A stretch of DNA of 64,000 nucleotides. Source: Acestrorhynchus altus (lineage: Eukaryota > Chordata > Actinopteri > Characiformes > Acestrorhynchidae). The position numbers and the translations under genes were made by a program. Below are positions 36,401 to 50,504 of the stretch, piece by piece (position 1 is the stretch's first letter; each line of letters starts with the position of its first letter). The notes beneath the pieces are model-generated. The model saw only the letters and a program-made list of their open reading frames with translations, was not told where the DNA came from and did not search any database. The stretch is from contig CM067503.1 of NCBI GenBank assembly GCA_034509495.1, forward strand, positions 20,529,692 to 20,593,691, given 5' to 3'.

Positions 36401-39400
36401 ATTTACTCAACAGACTTTGTAGGAAAGAATTGTATAAAAAATGATAAGGTGACACGGAAGTCACATGAGGGGCATTTGAAATGCTTGGCTCATACAGCTT
36501 CAGAGGAGCTCAAAACAATGGAAGTGCTACTCTGGACTTAAAACCTTTTTCAACCTGTGATATATCTAAAACGTCCTTCAATGAGATAAAATTGTGAAAA
36601 TAGTTTCGATACATCTATCAATAATAAACTATTCTTCCATCACACAATGTAGTGTACATTGTATATACTGTGTATATTACAACAGCATCGAACACAGCTC
36701 AGCCAATCAGATTTTAGGACGACAGTTATCTGTTTCATAAAGGAAATCTATAAACCTGAATAGGAGGACATATGTAAATTGTAAACAACATTAGAAATCA
36801 TGTCAAATAATAGCAGCATTTTAATCTATGTCCATGACACCAATCCTCAACTACTGAATTATTCAGACATTTTAAAAAATCTGTGTGATTTCCATCAGTA
36901 AAATAGATTTGACTCTAGACTTTCCATACAGTAACAACTATAAATTGTGTAAAGTGTAAAGAAACATATGAGTGCAATAGAGTTTTTAGATGAGAATGTG
37001 GCTGACCTCTGGTGATGGCAAAGTAGTGGGCATCTTATTCCCCAGTGGATGTACTAGAAGAGCATTGCCCAGGATGGAGAGCATATGGTTGGCCATGAGT
37101 TTCTGCTGCTCCACACAGCAGTGATTCTCCAGAGACAGAATTACTGGATACTCAGATGCCTGCCAAACGTAAGAAACCAAAAACAGATCACAATGACATA
37201 CTATACAGTGAACTAACAGTTACAAATGTAGTTGATCAAAACATTTGCTGTTTGAAATTTGCTTTTGGTTTTGCATTGGGTCTAATATAAGAAAGTTAAA
37301 CATCAGTTTGACTTCCAATATACTATCGCGGTTAGCCTGGTATCTTGTATTTTGAACTTTTCACTTATTAACATTATGTGAATTTAGCAGTTGTTTTTAC
37401 ATTGTCTAAAAAATTCATTGACCACAATTTTTACCATTTCCTGTAAAGTAGTGATTTGTGAAGATATTGTACTATAATTAGTAGTTGAGACAGTAGATGA
37501 GACAAATTTTGAGATTAAAAAATCAATCATTCTGAACCTTCTGGAGGTTTGACTTATTGGCACGTCCAATGAAAACCATGTATGGTGATTTTACAGAATT
37601 ACAGAACTTCCTTCAAAGTTAAGAATAAGAGTTTAATCCAAATCATTTTAGAGAATTTCTTCTGGTTAATTCATCCAGAAATATGCTCACTATCAGAAAA
37701 ATACTGTCACCCAGAAAGAATCAACCGACAGGAATGAAACTTGGTTGGTAGGTTTAACATTGTGAGACATGAATGATTCAAGTTTCATGCTTGGCCACAC
37801 ATGTTACTTAAGCAAGGAAGGGCCTTTGCAAGAGTTTGAAAGGGGTTGCATTTTAGGCCCCAAGAAAGCAAAATGGTCTTATCGATGTATTGCACACCAT
37901 ACCATTCATGCAGATATTACCATTACACGCTGGTGGTTGAAGAACCAGTAACAAAAAGGCTCAAGGGGAGAATTATAGATGGAGTACCCAACAGCCACAA
38001 TTGTGGACCAATGCCCTCTGTCCCAGAGCTATTGGCAGACAGCTGCACAACACAGGACTACATGCACACATACTGTTATGATGACTGCCCGCAAAGTTAT
38101 TAAAGAATGCAATGGTGCCATGTTACGTTTGCAGCCGGATGCCATAGTGAGAGACACTACTTCTGTCTGTGTAGTTCAATAAACATTGCCCATGTTTTCA
38201 AATTATTTATTGTTCCTGGTAACCTTCCTATCAAATAGCATTGCTATATCTGACACTTCCTTCTGGGTGCAACTATTTTAAGATGAGCGTATTTACACAG
38301 TGTAAGCAGCTATAAAGTTAAAAAGGTTAAAAAGATGCATGTTTTTCATGCACAGTTTTGACATTTATGGCCTCAACTGAAGGCTTATGTCTAAAGCTAT
38401 TGGATGTATTAATTTACTGAATGATTATGTGATGTGCTGGTAGAGAATGAATGAATGGTCTATGAATCCAGACAGTGCTGGCTTACTCACTTTAAAGGCA
38501 TAATCTCTGATGGCTTTGATGACATCCTTGAAGAGCACTTTGGATGTGAGTGTGTGCCCATGATAGATAAGCGGTTCTCCATTTGGTCCATCCCAGATAT
38601 CCAGTTCCACACAGCGGCAACCCTTTAACAGTGCCCTGAAAACATCAGTACAGCAAACATCAACTACCATAGTCTGTGTTTCCTGACAGTCTCTAATAAA
38701 TCACAGTCATCACTAAAGGGCCTATATTATTTTCCACACTTTTTTTGGAAATAAAAGACATTGACATTGTAGGTAATTATAGTTAGTTCCAAAATGTATC
38801 ATTTAATTTCCTGTCCAGTCAGTCAAAAAATGAATTATATGTATATTTACATACTCCATCTGCACACCCTACAGTTTCACAGTGGGGTTATAAGAAATTG
38901 ACTGCTTTTGGAATGATGCACAACACATGGGAGACATTCTGAATAATAAAATTAAAAAAAATCAAAAATAGCCTTATGACATGTTCTGACCATTTTGGGC
39001 ACAGAAAGAACACACAAAGATCAGTAGAAACGAAAAAAAAAATGTAGAAATAGACTGATTTGACATGACTCAACAATAAAGGTTTGTATGTCTACATCTG
39101 TACATTTCAGCAACAAGACTGACTAGATGAAAAATATTGATACATGGTAGATGGTAAGAAGTCAAAGTAATGGTTTGGTAATATGTGAAATTTACACCCC
39201 ATTTAAGACATTTTTGCTGTCTGGAGCTACAAGGCTAATGAAGCTTATATTTAATTGAAGTTTATGTTCTACCAATTAAACAGCACTTTTGAACACAATG
39301 AACTGTTTCTGCTTTTCATTTTTTTGTGCATTTTATTATAGAAATATTATATGTTGTTGTGATTTTCCACTTCCATTTCATCATGCCTTGAGTTTGAAAA

Positions 39401-42400
39401 GCCCCCATCTGAATGCCATGACCTCACTCAAGCTTGAAATTTCCACAGTGCTATATTATTACCAGATAAGTATTTCCAACAGTGCCAGAAACCAGAAACT
39501 TGATAAGTGAACTGTCACTCTGAGGACAGTAAAACAAGCATAGCAAAAATCTGGTGTTCTTACCTGATGTAGGCCTCAGTACTGCTGGGCCCTTTGAGCT
39601 GGTCTTCCATTAGATAGGTGTTGTGTGAGGAGGAGATAAAGTAATGGCTGAGGGGCTGGGTCATGTCCTGGTATAACTGCTTGTGTGCAGGGTTGAAGAT
39701 GGAACCCTCTGTAGAAGTAAAGTACTTCAGGATGCCATCTTTGGTCAAGTACTTCATCTGCTTGGCTGTAGCAATACAAATAATACAAAATATCCATTAC
39801 TCTCTCAAACCTTAACAAAAAATGAGGTAAATAGAAACCAGCTTTGTTATTAAGCTAAAGTACCTTATAGCTATCAGTTTAGTAGTGTACAAATTGCATT
39901 CCTAAGTAAAAACACTTGTCTCAAACCATGTTGACTTATGGAAAGTCACACAGAATAGATTAGTTTAGTTTCTGACACTGTATGACATTATTAATACAGT
40001 TTAATGACAAAGTCAACAAAGTGTGCCCTTATTTTTAGACCAAAATTAAATACTTAGTTTTTTAAATAAGTATAATTAAAAAACTAAGTGCTGCACAGGT
40101 TTTATTGTCTATACTGTGCTACATTTAGAAAATAGTATATAACACACATGTTTATCTGTACTCTATAAATGCTGTTCAAACTGTTGGCAACTTACTTCTG
40201 TTTTTATAGACGACGTGGAAAACTTGGGAAATTGCATACATTTTTGGCTGGACTATTAATTTTTAATTTAGCAGAGATTAATCCGCAAAAAGAACAGCAA
40301 TTTTAAAGTGCAGAAAAGCTAAAAGCCTCGACGAACTGATTTAGATTCAGCTTTGCAGCAGTAGAGTCAGTTTTACCTGTGTCATCTGGCTCATATTTTT
40401 CAATGAGTTTCTCAACGTCCTCCAGAGACACAGACTCCTTCTGCTCTGTCTGCAAGAAGTTGAGGAGATCAGCTGCACCCATCAGACTGTTTGTCTGAGC
40501 ATATTTCCCGTAGATCACGTCAATCTCCTCACGTTTAGTCAGCAGCTCGTAGAACTGCTTAATCTCATCCCCCTCCAAAGTGCCTGATTTGGATGTGTCA
40601 CATTTCTACACAATAGAGAAAACAAAATAACAGAAGTATTAAAGTACCAGTGTAAAAATGCAATGGATCTATATGAAGGTGTCACCATTTGAACAGAGTT
40701 TGTATTTACATCATTACCTTTGGTTCCACGATGAAGAATTTTTTGTTAGTGTACTTCAAAGAAGTGAGTGTGGAGAACCTTTTAACTACCAGATAAATTA
40801 CATCTTTAGAAGGTTCTCCACACTCACAGATCTCTTTTACAAAAATAGTTCTCTTCATGAAACCAAAAGTTCTTCTATGGCATCATTCAAGAACCTTATC
40901 ACCTTTATTTTTAAGAGTGCAGTGCACTGTGGTATAATCATAGTTACCACAGGAGAGGTTTGGTATGATTTTTTGAATGGTGAACGATATGTTGCTTGCA
41001 TGTGCAAAGCTGTTTATTTGTTCTATGACTCAACAGTTAGATGAGAAAAAATTGTGTAACTAATTTGCAATCATGCATGATTGTGCATTAAACAGTCTCC
41101 AAGGTAAAGGTCAAGTCTCAAGGAGCTGAATCATTTGTTGTAGAGCAGGAAAAACATGAAATGGTGCAGAGACAGTGGAGTACACTGGGAAAAACTTCTT
41201 CAAAGTCTCAAGAAGTTCAAGAGGCCACACTAGTTTCTCTTGATCTTCACATGGGCAATTTCTCTAGCACCATTTACCAACAGGTCTGGACTTGTTCAGT
41301 ACCTAAAGTACCAAGTCATACACTTTGAAAATTAAAGGTGGCATAAAGGATTATCTGGAATGATGAGCCTTCCGTCTTGTGTTCAATGTGCTCCTACTGG
41401 TACAAGTGCATAGAGATGTTGCTGTGTTTGGACATGAGTGTCACTGGTAGGTGGTAGGTGGTCCCCTATCAAAAATCAGCCAACAGGTCATGTGATCAGA
41501 AAATTACTACCAATTAAGGTCCAGAGGATAGATAACTACGTTGTTATCTGTGCCTGATGGACTATAGCCTCTAACTATACATCAGTGAGATGTATCTGAT
41601 TTTTCTCATCTTAATTTTGAATAAAATTGTATCATATCACTTATCAGTCTTCTCTGTGGACTATAACATGACCAATGGCCTTGAGTTATGGTTAACAATG
41701 CTTCATACCTCAAACAGCACTGCAGCGTAGGTGTCGCTGACTTCAAAGTTGATCTGTCGCATGAAGTGCTTCAGCTCTTTCAGGGTCATCATGTTGTCAC
41801 CATTCTTGTCGGCTTTCCGCATGCAGCTAATGATCCAGCTATAACTCTGATGTAAGGTTAATCTTATCCAGTGGCAGGAAGCTCCTGCCCACCAATCAGC
41901 ATGGTACGCACTGCAAGCATAAATTACACACTCACTTTGTGAACTGATTCCGTAACCTCAACCCCCTGTTTTTCTATGTTCTTCACCTTCCACAACTAAT
42001 AATTTAGCAGTAGCAGTCCCTGATTCTAGCACTGCACTGTGGGTGACGAGGGTCTGCTGAAGGATACTGTTCACTCTTCTGCTGGCTGTTTAGGTTGCTC
42101 ATGTGTGTGATGATCTTCTCTAGGCCCGTCACCCACTGCTTGGCTTCCTCCGGGGAGCTGGCCATCAGGTCAAGATTCTTGCGCTTGCCTTTGAAGATGA
42201 TGGAGAAGCAACAATCCTCCAAAGAATCATCAGTATACTTCTGCAGGCTCTCAGATCCGCGGCCACAACGTACAGAGTCAATGTCATCAATGGAGACTGT
42301 TGGACAACAGAACAGAGCTATAGTCAGTCTTAAACTCTTATAGAAAGAAAAAATATATACTATAAAATACATAAATCAATTAAAGGAGATCAAATAAAAG

Positions 42401-45400
42401 TAAAAAAAAAACAAAACAACAGAGTTCATATTTTACCTTATTTACATATGCTAAAAATTAAGATGTTTTTTTTTTAATGATTACTTTTATTTGATATAAA
42501 CATAGAAAGAAGGACCAGAAAATGGATATCTCCTAAAAAGTGTACGTGGGTGAGAAAGAGGTTTAGAGGTGTAAAAGGTGGGATTATTAATGCTGAGATA
42601 CAGGGTTTTACAACAAAATGCATGTTTGCTGTTTGTTATCAAAACCAAATGAAAGACTTTTTAGCTACAGCATACAACACTTACATAAATATTACTGTTA
42701 ACGAGTTAAGAGTAACAGTTAACAGTATACTCAACAAGCAATTATTAAGGAATCCTGACTTTATGCCCTGATTGTGCTGTTTATCTAATGTTCGAGAAGT
42801 AAAGTTCTGAACTAATTTCCTATGACCGATATTGGTTATTTGGTTTTATTTTGTTGTTCAACTTGCTGGTATGTGAATGGCGCCACAGTTGTCAGTCATG
42901 TGGTCATTTGGCCTTTGGTCTGACTGTTACATTAAGATAACAGAATCAGAAAGATTGACCCACCCTTACAAGCCTTGCCTATTGTGCAGCAGCTTAACGT
43001 ACAGCAGAGGGTATAGTGGCACCAGGCATGACGTAATGTTTAGCTGTGATAATCTGCATTCACATGGGTCAGGAAGAGTGCACTCTATCCTAACCCAAAC
43101 ACTCTGCCTGTCTCCATTCAGCAGATATCACTAGATACACAAGAACACACCACTGCAGCCTTTACCATACATAGCCATCAACAGTAAATTGATAACAATA
43201 AAATGTTACATATTTCATCCACAGAATAGCATTTCCAAAATAAATAACAGTTCACAATGATTTACATATAATTATAGTATAATTGTTATTTTCAGCTGTC
43301 AAAGTTTATCTTTTTGTTCTTGATTTTTATTGTTTTATTGTTTTTACTGCGCCTGTAAGACTTGAATATGTAAATGCCTACTTTTATGATTGTAGGCCCT
43401 GTATCCTTCACTCCAATAGTGTTCCACATTACTTTAGAATGAACTGGTGAGTGTAAATTGTGGAAGGGAAAGTAAAAGTATTCATCTATTTTTAAAGTTT
43501 AATGTTTACATGATGTCAGGTTTTCACATTCAAGTACCAGAAAAACAAATGTCCAGATAAAAATGCCTTAGTGTTATGGGGTTAATGAGGACATGATATC
43601 TACTTGGCCTGCTGCACCAGAGCAAACAAGCTTTTCCAGAGTGTCCTGAGGCAAACTGCACACAATAGCATAAGTCTCCTGGGGAAATCCAATCACACAA
43701 AAGCTTTTTCCAAGAGGTAGTAGAGCTTGACCTCCATCCTGCATCACTGACATTCTCCAAATTCCTTCCCATTTCTCTTCTCTGCTATCCTTTCAGCTGT
43801 TTCTGTTATTAAAAACTCCATCATACTCTGCACCCGCTTTTCTGATGCTTGAAACCTGAACAGCCAGACTGCCATTCAAGTCAACCAGTTTTTAAAAATG
43901 TCTGCATAATTAAATGCTTAACAATAGCACTCAATGTGGATTGCTTTAAAAGGCAATTTTCTAGAAAAACTTACCAAGTCAGAATTGATCACAGTGGAGA
44001 TAAATAAAACAGGACATCTGAAAACTTTAATGCCCATAAAAGCTCTCTCACAGAATGTGCCATAATGACTATATATAGTAAATAACATAGCTATGTTCGT
44101 GTCATAGTCATGGTGAGCCCTGTAGAGTTTCTGGAAAGCTGCACTTTGGTCCCATCTTACCTTTACATGTTGGTTTTACATTTGCATTTGGTTCCTTTTT
44201 GGGACTATGGGATAAATGATTATGATTCAGTCTAACTTCTTTATTGATGTTGCAGAAGGTTAAAATATGCAAATGGAGTTAGGCCTGTCATAATAGCTTT
44301 AAATTAAATTATTGCCATTTTTACCACTGATATAAGATTCCCACAATGCGTTCCACAGCTCTGATTAGATTTGGATTTATTGTTTGGTTGGAATTATTCC
44401 TTTTTGGAAATACAACAATTATCCTGAAGTAACATGTCTTCGTCTGTCCACATGTATGGAAAGGCTGGTCACTGCATTCTTTTCCTACACAATAGATGGT
44501 GCTGTTGCCACAGACTCAAACTCCGCCTCTGACTTCAATTGAGAAAATAGCTCAACAATGGGCAATATTGAGTTCAGCAATAAGTATTTAATAAGTAAAT
44601 ATGTGACAAGCCTAGTTGGTGGCAACATCACTGCTCTCCACATGGTCAGGTTCAACTCCCCACCTAAACTTGTGCATCATGCTATATCAATAAAAGGACA
44701 GGACTCCTATTGCTGCACGGCAAAAAATATAAAAAAAAAATTTCAACAATTAATTTCATTTTATGAAGAATATCAACCACAATATCTACCCATATCACAA
44801 CACAGTATGCACAGATCATGCAGTCATAACTGAAATGCCTAGTTGGAGCAGCGAAGACAAAACTGTGATGCGTTTAGAAGTGAACTCAGAAGGCTTCTCT
44901 CAGTGCCTCATCTTCACTAAAGCAAATCTCCAAGATCAGTGATCAGCCTGAGCAGAAAATGTGCAGCAAAAAAAAGGTCACCCTTCCTTGCTCAATTACC
45001 CATCCTATGAAAAGCATCTGTATCAGGGACTAACTTGGCACCCGAAAAAGCTCAGGAGCAAAATAAAAAGTTCCCTTCCTGTGACGAGGAAATGCCTGTA
45101 AAAGCACATGACCCCCGTTTCTGAAATTGACACCAAGACACCATTACTCATTTTCCCATCTGAAACATTCCTGGCCTTAGACCTTTGACCTTGTCCAATG
45201 CTTTTATGATTAAACTGAATCTGAACTGATTTTTCAGTTTCTGCTGAGATATAACCCAGAGTGAGTTTGATGCTCTGCTCTGGACAAACATCCCAAATAA
45301 AAACTGTTCACAGTGAATGAAACTAGAGGAGTTGAAAGCCTCTAGAAAATCCCTTTTATGAAGTTTCATTACATATAAAAGATTCACTGGTCGTTTGGAA

Positions 45401-48400
45401 CAGTGGCACCAGCAGTCGTGATCCTGTAAGCACCGTGCATACAATTTGTTTAAGCATCCCCCATTCAAATGAATGTATAGCCAGTCCATTTTTTGCCCCA
45501 TGTGTGTACAATTTTCCTGCCGATTGACCACCCCACCACCCATACTTTCATTCTACCAAAAAGGGGACACCTGGTGCACATACATTTAATCCTGTCAACA
45601 ACTATGATTTTGGGTAATAAACACATATTGCTGAAATTCTAACTTCAATATACACTACTGTAAGAGATTTTACCCAGCGTATTTTCTATTGGTCCATTTG
45701 TCATGAAATGTTTACTTTAAACTGAAAACATATTTTGATACAATGTATAAAGTTTGATATTTTTAAAGATACATTATCCATGTGTAAGGTCATTTATTTC
45801 CTGCCCGGAGTGCACAGGAAGACTGTTAGTCCAAATACGGGACACTCAGTTCCAGCTTTAATGGTGGAGCAACATGACAGTAGAGAACTGAGAGATGGGA
45901 AGGGTGGAACTATTGTGCTGTTGCTTCCGATGTGCATTTAAGACCACTGACCCTATGTGTCAATATCAAAATGCCCTCCGAGTATTAGAATCTTTCATTT
46001 TTTCTTAGTGTTATGGTGTAAAATCTGTTGTGGTGCACTGTAATGCGTCAATCTAAAAAAAGGTAGATGATGTGGAAAAATAGCATGATTTTCTTGACAC
46101 ATAATATGTAAAACAATATTTTCACACAGTCAAAATGCACTGTGGTGTCCGCAATTAAACATGTTGGTCAGTGTTCATTATGATATTCACGATAAACAGT
46201 ATGATTTACAGTGTATATCACACCAACATAACATTGTCATGTAACCCATTTCTATTCTAGATTCCTCTAATGTGGAAATAGTCCTTCCTGTTGTTTTCAG
46301 TCAAGTGGTGAGGTCTGAGACTCCAAGATTTACACCCCTATGATGGGGGCATTTGGTTCCCATGGAGATAGCATAGCAGCTATGATCTGGACAGTAGCAG
46401 ATAATCTAGCCCTGATGGATACCCTTTGGCATAGAGCAGCTGGAAAGGAAGCTACTGGGTGGACACAGACATGGCCATTGTGAGGGAAAAAGTTTCCAAA
46501 TGTCTACAACAGCTCTGCCCCACCTTTGGACACTATCTGAGCAATGTTGTTCTTTCCACCCTGTCCACCAACCAGCCAGAAGGTGTCCTGCTTTATCCAG
46601 TTGATCAGAGAGGCTGGCTACCAGCTACCGGTTGGCTACCAATTACAGCGACTAGTCCTATGAGGGATGTGTTTAACCGACATTATTTTTTATTATTTTC
46701 TTTCCTTAGGGTTTTTTTACACTTAACTCTCCACTCTATTCCTTCTCTCCAAGTTTTCTGAGAGTCTTTCTTCTGCTTAGTCACAGTTTTTAGTAATATG
46801 TACTTTTCTGACTTGTGAATGGTGAACAAAGGAGAGAGAGCAATGGACAATGGAGGTGGTAGTACCGCTCACTGCACGTACTTGCGTGCTGAGCTAGAGC
46901 TCCATAAATGTTTATGGAGGTCTCTTTCTGCTGTTGTTCCCATTCCCGAAGAACTCTGGAGCTGGAGTCATAACCAAAGTGAAGAAAAGATGCTACAAAC
47001 CCTTCATTCCCTATATAATCATGGGGAACTTTAGCAACAAGACGGACAAGCTGATTGCGCTGATCAGGTTCCAGAGGAATGTACTACAAAAACATGACTT
47101 CCTGCAGATATTCCAGAGCCAAATGTCTTGATTCCCAGCTTTCAGATTGTGAGGGGTGATAGTGACACTAAACAGACCAGTAAACAGAGAGGCAGAGGGA
47201 TCTCCCTGTTTGTAAACAAGAGGTGGTGTCATCCAGTGCACATTATTGTAAAGGAACATCACTTTTGCCTGGACATTGGTGAAGACTTCAACAGATGACA
47301 GACTGCATCACTGACATCAACTTCTGCACAACACTATTGTTCCAGTCAAGTGAATGCACTGTTTTCCCAACACAACAAACCGTGGATCACCATAGACCTG
47401 AAGGAGCTGTTCACCTGTTCAGCCCTCTGCCCTCACTGTGAGGGCAGAATCACTCTTTTTGTTCTCAGCTTTATAACTCATGAATGCCTTGACACACCGG
47501 CACAAAACATATACAGTTAGGAATCGCAGAACTTAAAAATAGCAATTTCATTGTGAAGCATTCCGTGCAAGTAATTCCTTGTGGAAAATTATACTTTTAT
47601 ATAATTTATAAAGGTTTTTATAAGCTCGTGTTATTAAAATCCAATATAATAAAGCAATTTTTATTAACTGAGATGTTGGTCATATTGGCCCTGAACAAAT
47701 TGGGCCAATATTGGGCTGCTGTGACAAGCAGTTTTAGAGATTGGCATGGATCTAAGAGGCAAAATCTTCCAAAAAATTAAGACTGCCTGATTTTTTTCAT
47801 ATATTTTGTCACAGTAACAAGTTATTCTCAACTTATAGACACCCATCTGCAACTTTTTTTTAGAAATCTATCTTCTTTTTTCTGTTCCAAGTCTCTACAT
47901 TCAAAAATAAGTAAAACAACAACAACAACAACTACAACAATTTCTTCTGATTTTCTGAACAAATTCTGATGGTATGGACACATCAAATAATTACATATTT
48001 AAGACACCAAAGGCCTTCCATAAAGATATCATCAAGGAGCAGGTGACTATCATGTAATTACTGTGTTATTACAAAAAAATGGCAATGTCAAAAACGCACC
48101 AAAAACACACAACTTGTAAGGCAAGAAGAAACAGGCTTTCAGACTTAAAGACAAGGTCTGAGCAGAAGGAGCTCAAGCTGAGACTGAGGCAAAACAAGGA
48201 AGTCTATAGAAAGCAGCTGGAGGCAAAACCTCATAACAACAGCGCAATGGAGGTTTGGGGTGGCATGAGGAATATCACTGGCATCAGTGCTAAACCACAA
48301 ACCGTGGGGGACAGTTTGGACACTGCCAACAAGCTGAATGTGTTTTTTAACAGGTTCAGCAAGTCTTAACCCACCTCCAACAGTTTGCCAAACATCCAAA

Positions 48401-49869
48401 GCACTTGTGATAGCAATGTACGAGGAGCACATCAAGAATATGTTATGTGAGCATTGACTAATGAGACGAGCAACTCCCCGTTGTTGAACTTATGTCTCTC
48501 ATGCCTCTCTCTACAGATACTGGTTATAACCTAGTAATTCACAAGAATGAAAGTTTAGTTTAGCTTAATAGAAACAGGATCATCTAGACCATACAGGATC
48601 ACATAGATCAGTATCACTACTCTCCTTCCTTCCTCTCAAAAATCCTTGAACGTTCTGTCTACAATCAGCTATCTCTCTCAACCAGAACAATTTACAGGAC
48701 CCAAACCAATCTGGCTTCAACCCGGCACACTCAACAGAGACTGCTCTCATTGCTGTCACTGAAAAACTCCATGCTGCAAGATCAGCCAAACTCTCATCTG
48801 TTGTAATTCTCCTTGACCTCTCTGCAAGCTTTGACACAGTAGACCACAAGATCCTCCTGTCAATCCTTGGTAGCCTTAGAATCACCGTTTCTGCATTGCA
48901 ATGGTTTGCATCATACCTGGAAGACCGTTCTTACCAGGTCACATGGCAGGGAGCCACATCAGCTCCATGCAGATTCTCCACAAGTGTTCCAAAAGGCTCA
49001 GTCCTTGGTACTCTTCTCTTTTCCCTCTACACTACTTCTCTTGGTAAAGTAATATCTTCTCATGGTTTTACTTACCAATGCTATGCCGATGACACTCAAC
49101 TCATCCTCCCTTTCCCACCCTCCGACACCCAATTCTCATCCCGTATCTCAGCTTGCCTCTCTGATGTCTCATCATGGATGGCAGCCCATCACCTCAAACT
49201 CAACACCAGCAAGACTGAACTACTGTTCATTCCTAGAAGCACTGGTCCTCAACCTGATCTTACCATTTCCCTTGAGAACTCACTGGTCATTCCAACTGCT
49301 GAAGCACGGAGCCTTGGTGTAGTAGTGGATGACCAGATATCATTCTCATCTTATGTTGCAAACCTGACTCAGTCTTGCAGATTTCTCCTTTACAACATCA
49401 GGAGAATTCAACCCTTTCTGTCTAGAGAGGCCACTCAGGTGTTGTTCAGTCTCTTGTCATCTCAAGGCTAGACTACTGCAACTCCCTACTGGCTGGCCTT
49501 CCTATGCAGACCATCAGACCATTACAACTTATCCAGAATGCAGCAGCTTGGCTCGTCTTCAATGTTCAAAATTCAATCATGTAACTCCTCTGCTATGTTC
49601 CCTTCATTGGCTCCCTTCATTGGTAGCTGAGCATCAGATTCTAAACCTTGATGCTGACCTACAAAGCCAAAAATGGAGCAGCCCCTCCATACATGACGGC
49701 AATGGTCAAAACTCGAGCTGTACCAAGAGTCCTTCGAGCTTCAAGTACAGCAGGGTTTGACCCACCATCCCTCCAAACACAAGGAAAACATGAATCTAGA
49801 CTGTTTTCTGTTGTGGCACCAAAATGGAGAAAAAGAGATTAGATTAGATTAGATTAGATTAGATTAGAT

Positions 49870-49956
<87 letters not shown>

Positions 49957-50439
49957 TTTAATTTGTTATACATCTATATTTATTTTGTGTGAAAGAAAAG
50001 TGTACTGAAAAAGTGGATACAGGAGAGTCTTGCATTAAACTGATCACAACATGCCATGTTGCTAGGAATAGTTCAAACTAATTAGTGTCTGAATTTAAAA
50101 AAATAATTAATTAATTAAAAATAATAACAACAAATATACCCATGACCCTACACAAACCCTCTGACTTTTGTGTACCTTAACACCCATAGTAATGATGTTA
50201 CTACACCTAACTGCATAGATTTAAAAAAAAATAGTAAGTAAAGTAGTGAGTAAACTAGTAATACTCACAGGTGTTGTATTTCTTAAAGATCCGTTCTGAG
50301 TCATGCCACATGGTCTCGCAGTCCTCCTGTAGCTTGTAGAACCGTTTCTTCTGCCAAGAGTCAGACTTCACCTTGGTCAGCTCCCCTCCGTTCAACAGGA
50401 ACTGCAGGTCCTCATCACCCTCCAGACCTGTAGACACGT

Positions 50440-50504
<65 letters not shown>

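Noticed and set aside
40658..41044. 128-codon plus-strand frame
   Set aside because: Runs through a foldback MITE and non-coding sequence in plcd1 intron 4.
45148..45543. 131-codon minus-strand frame in plcd1 intron 2
   Set aside because: No recognisable family, no splice evidence, and composition like surrounding intron. Could be an unknown repeat, but a gene is not supported.
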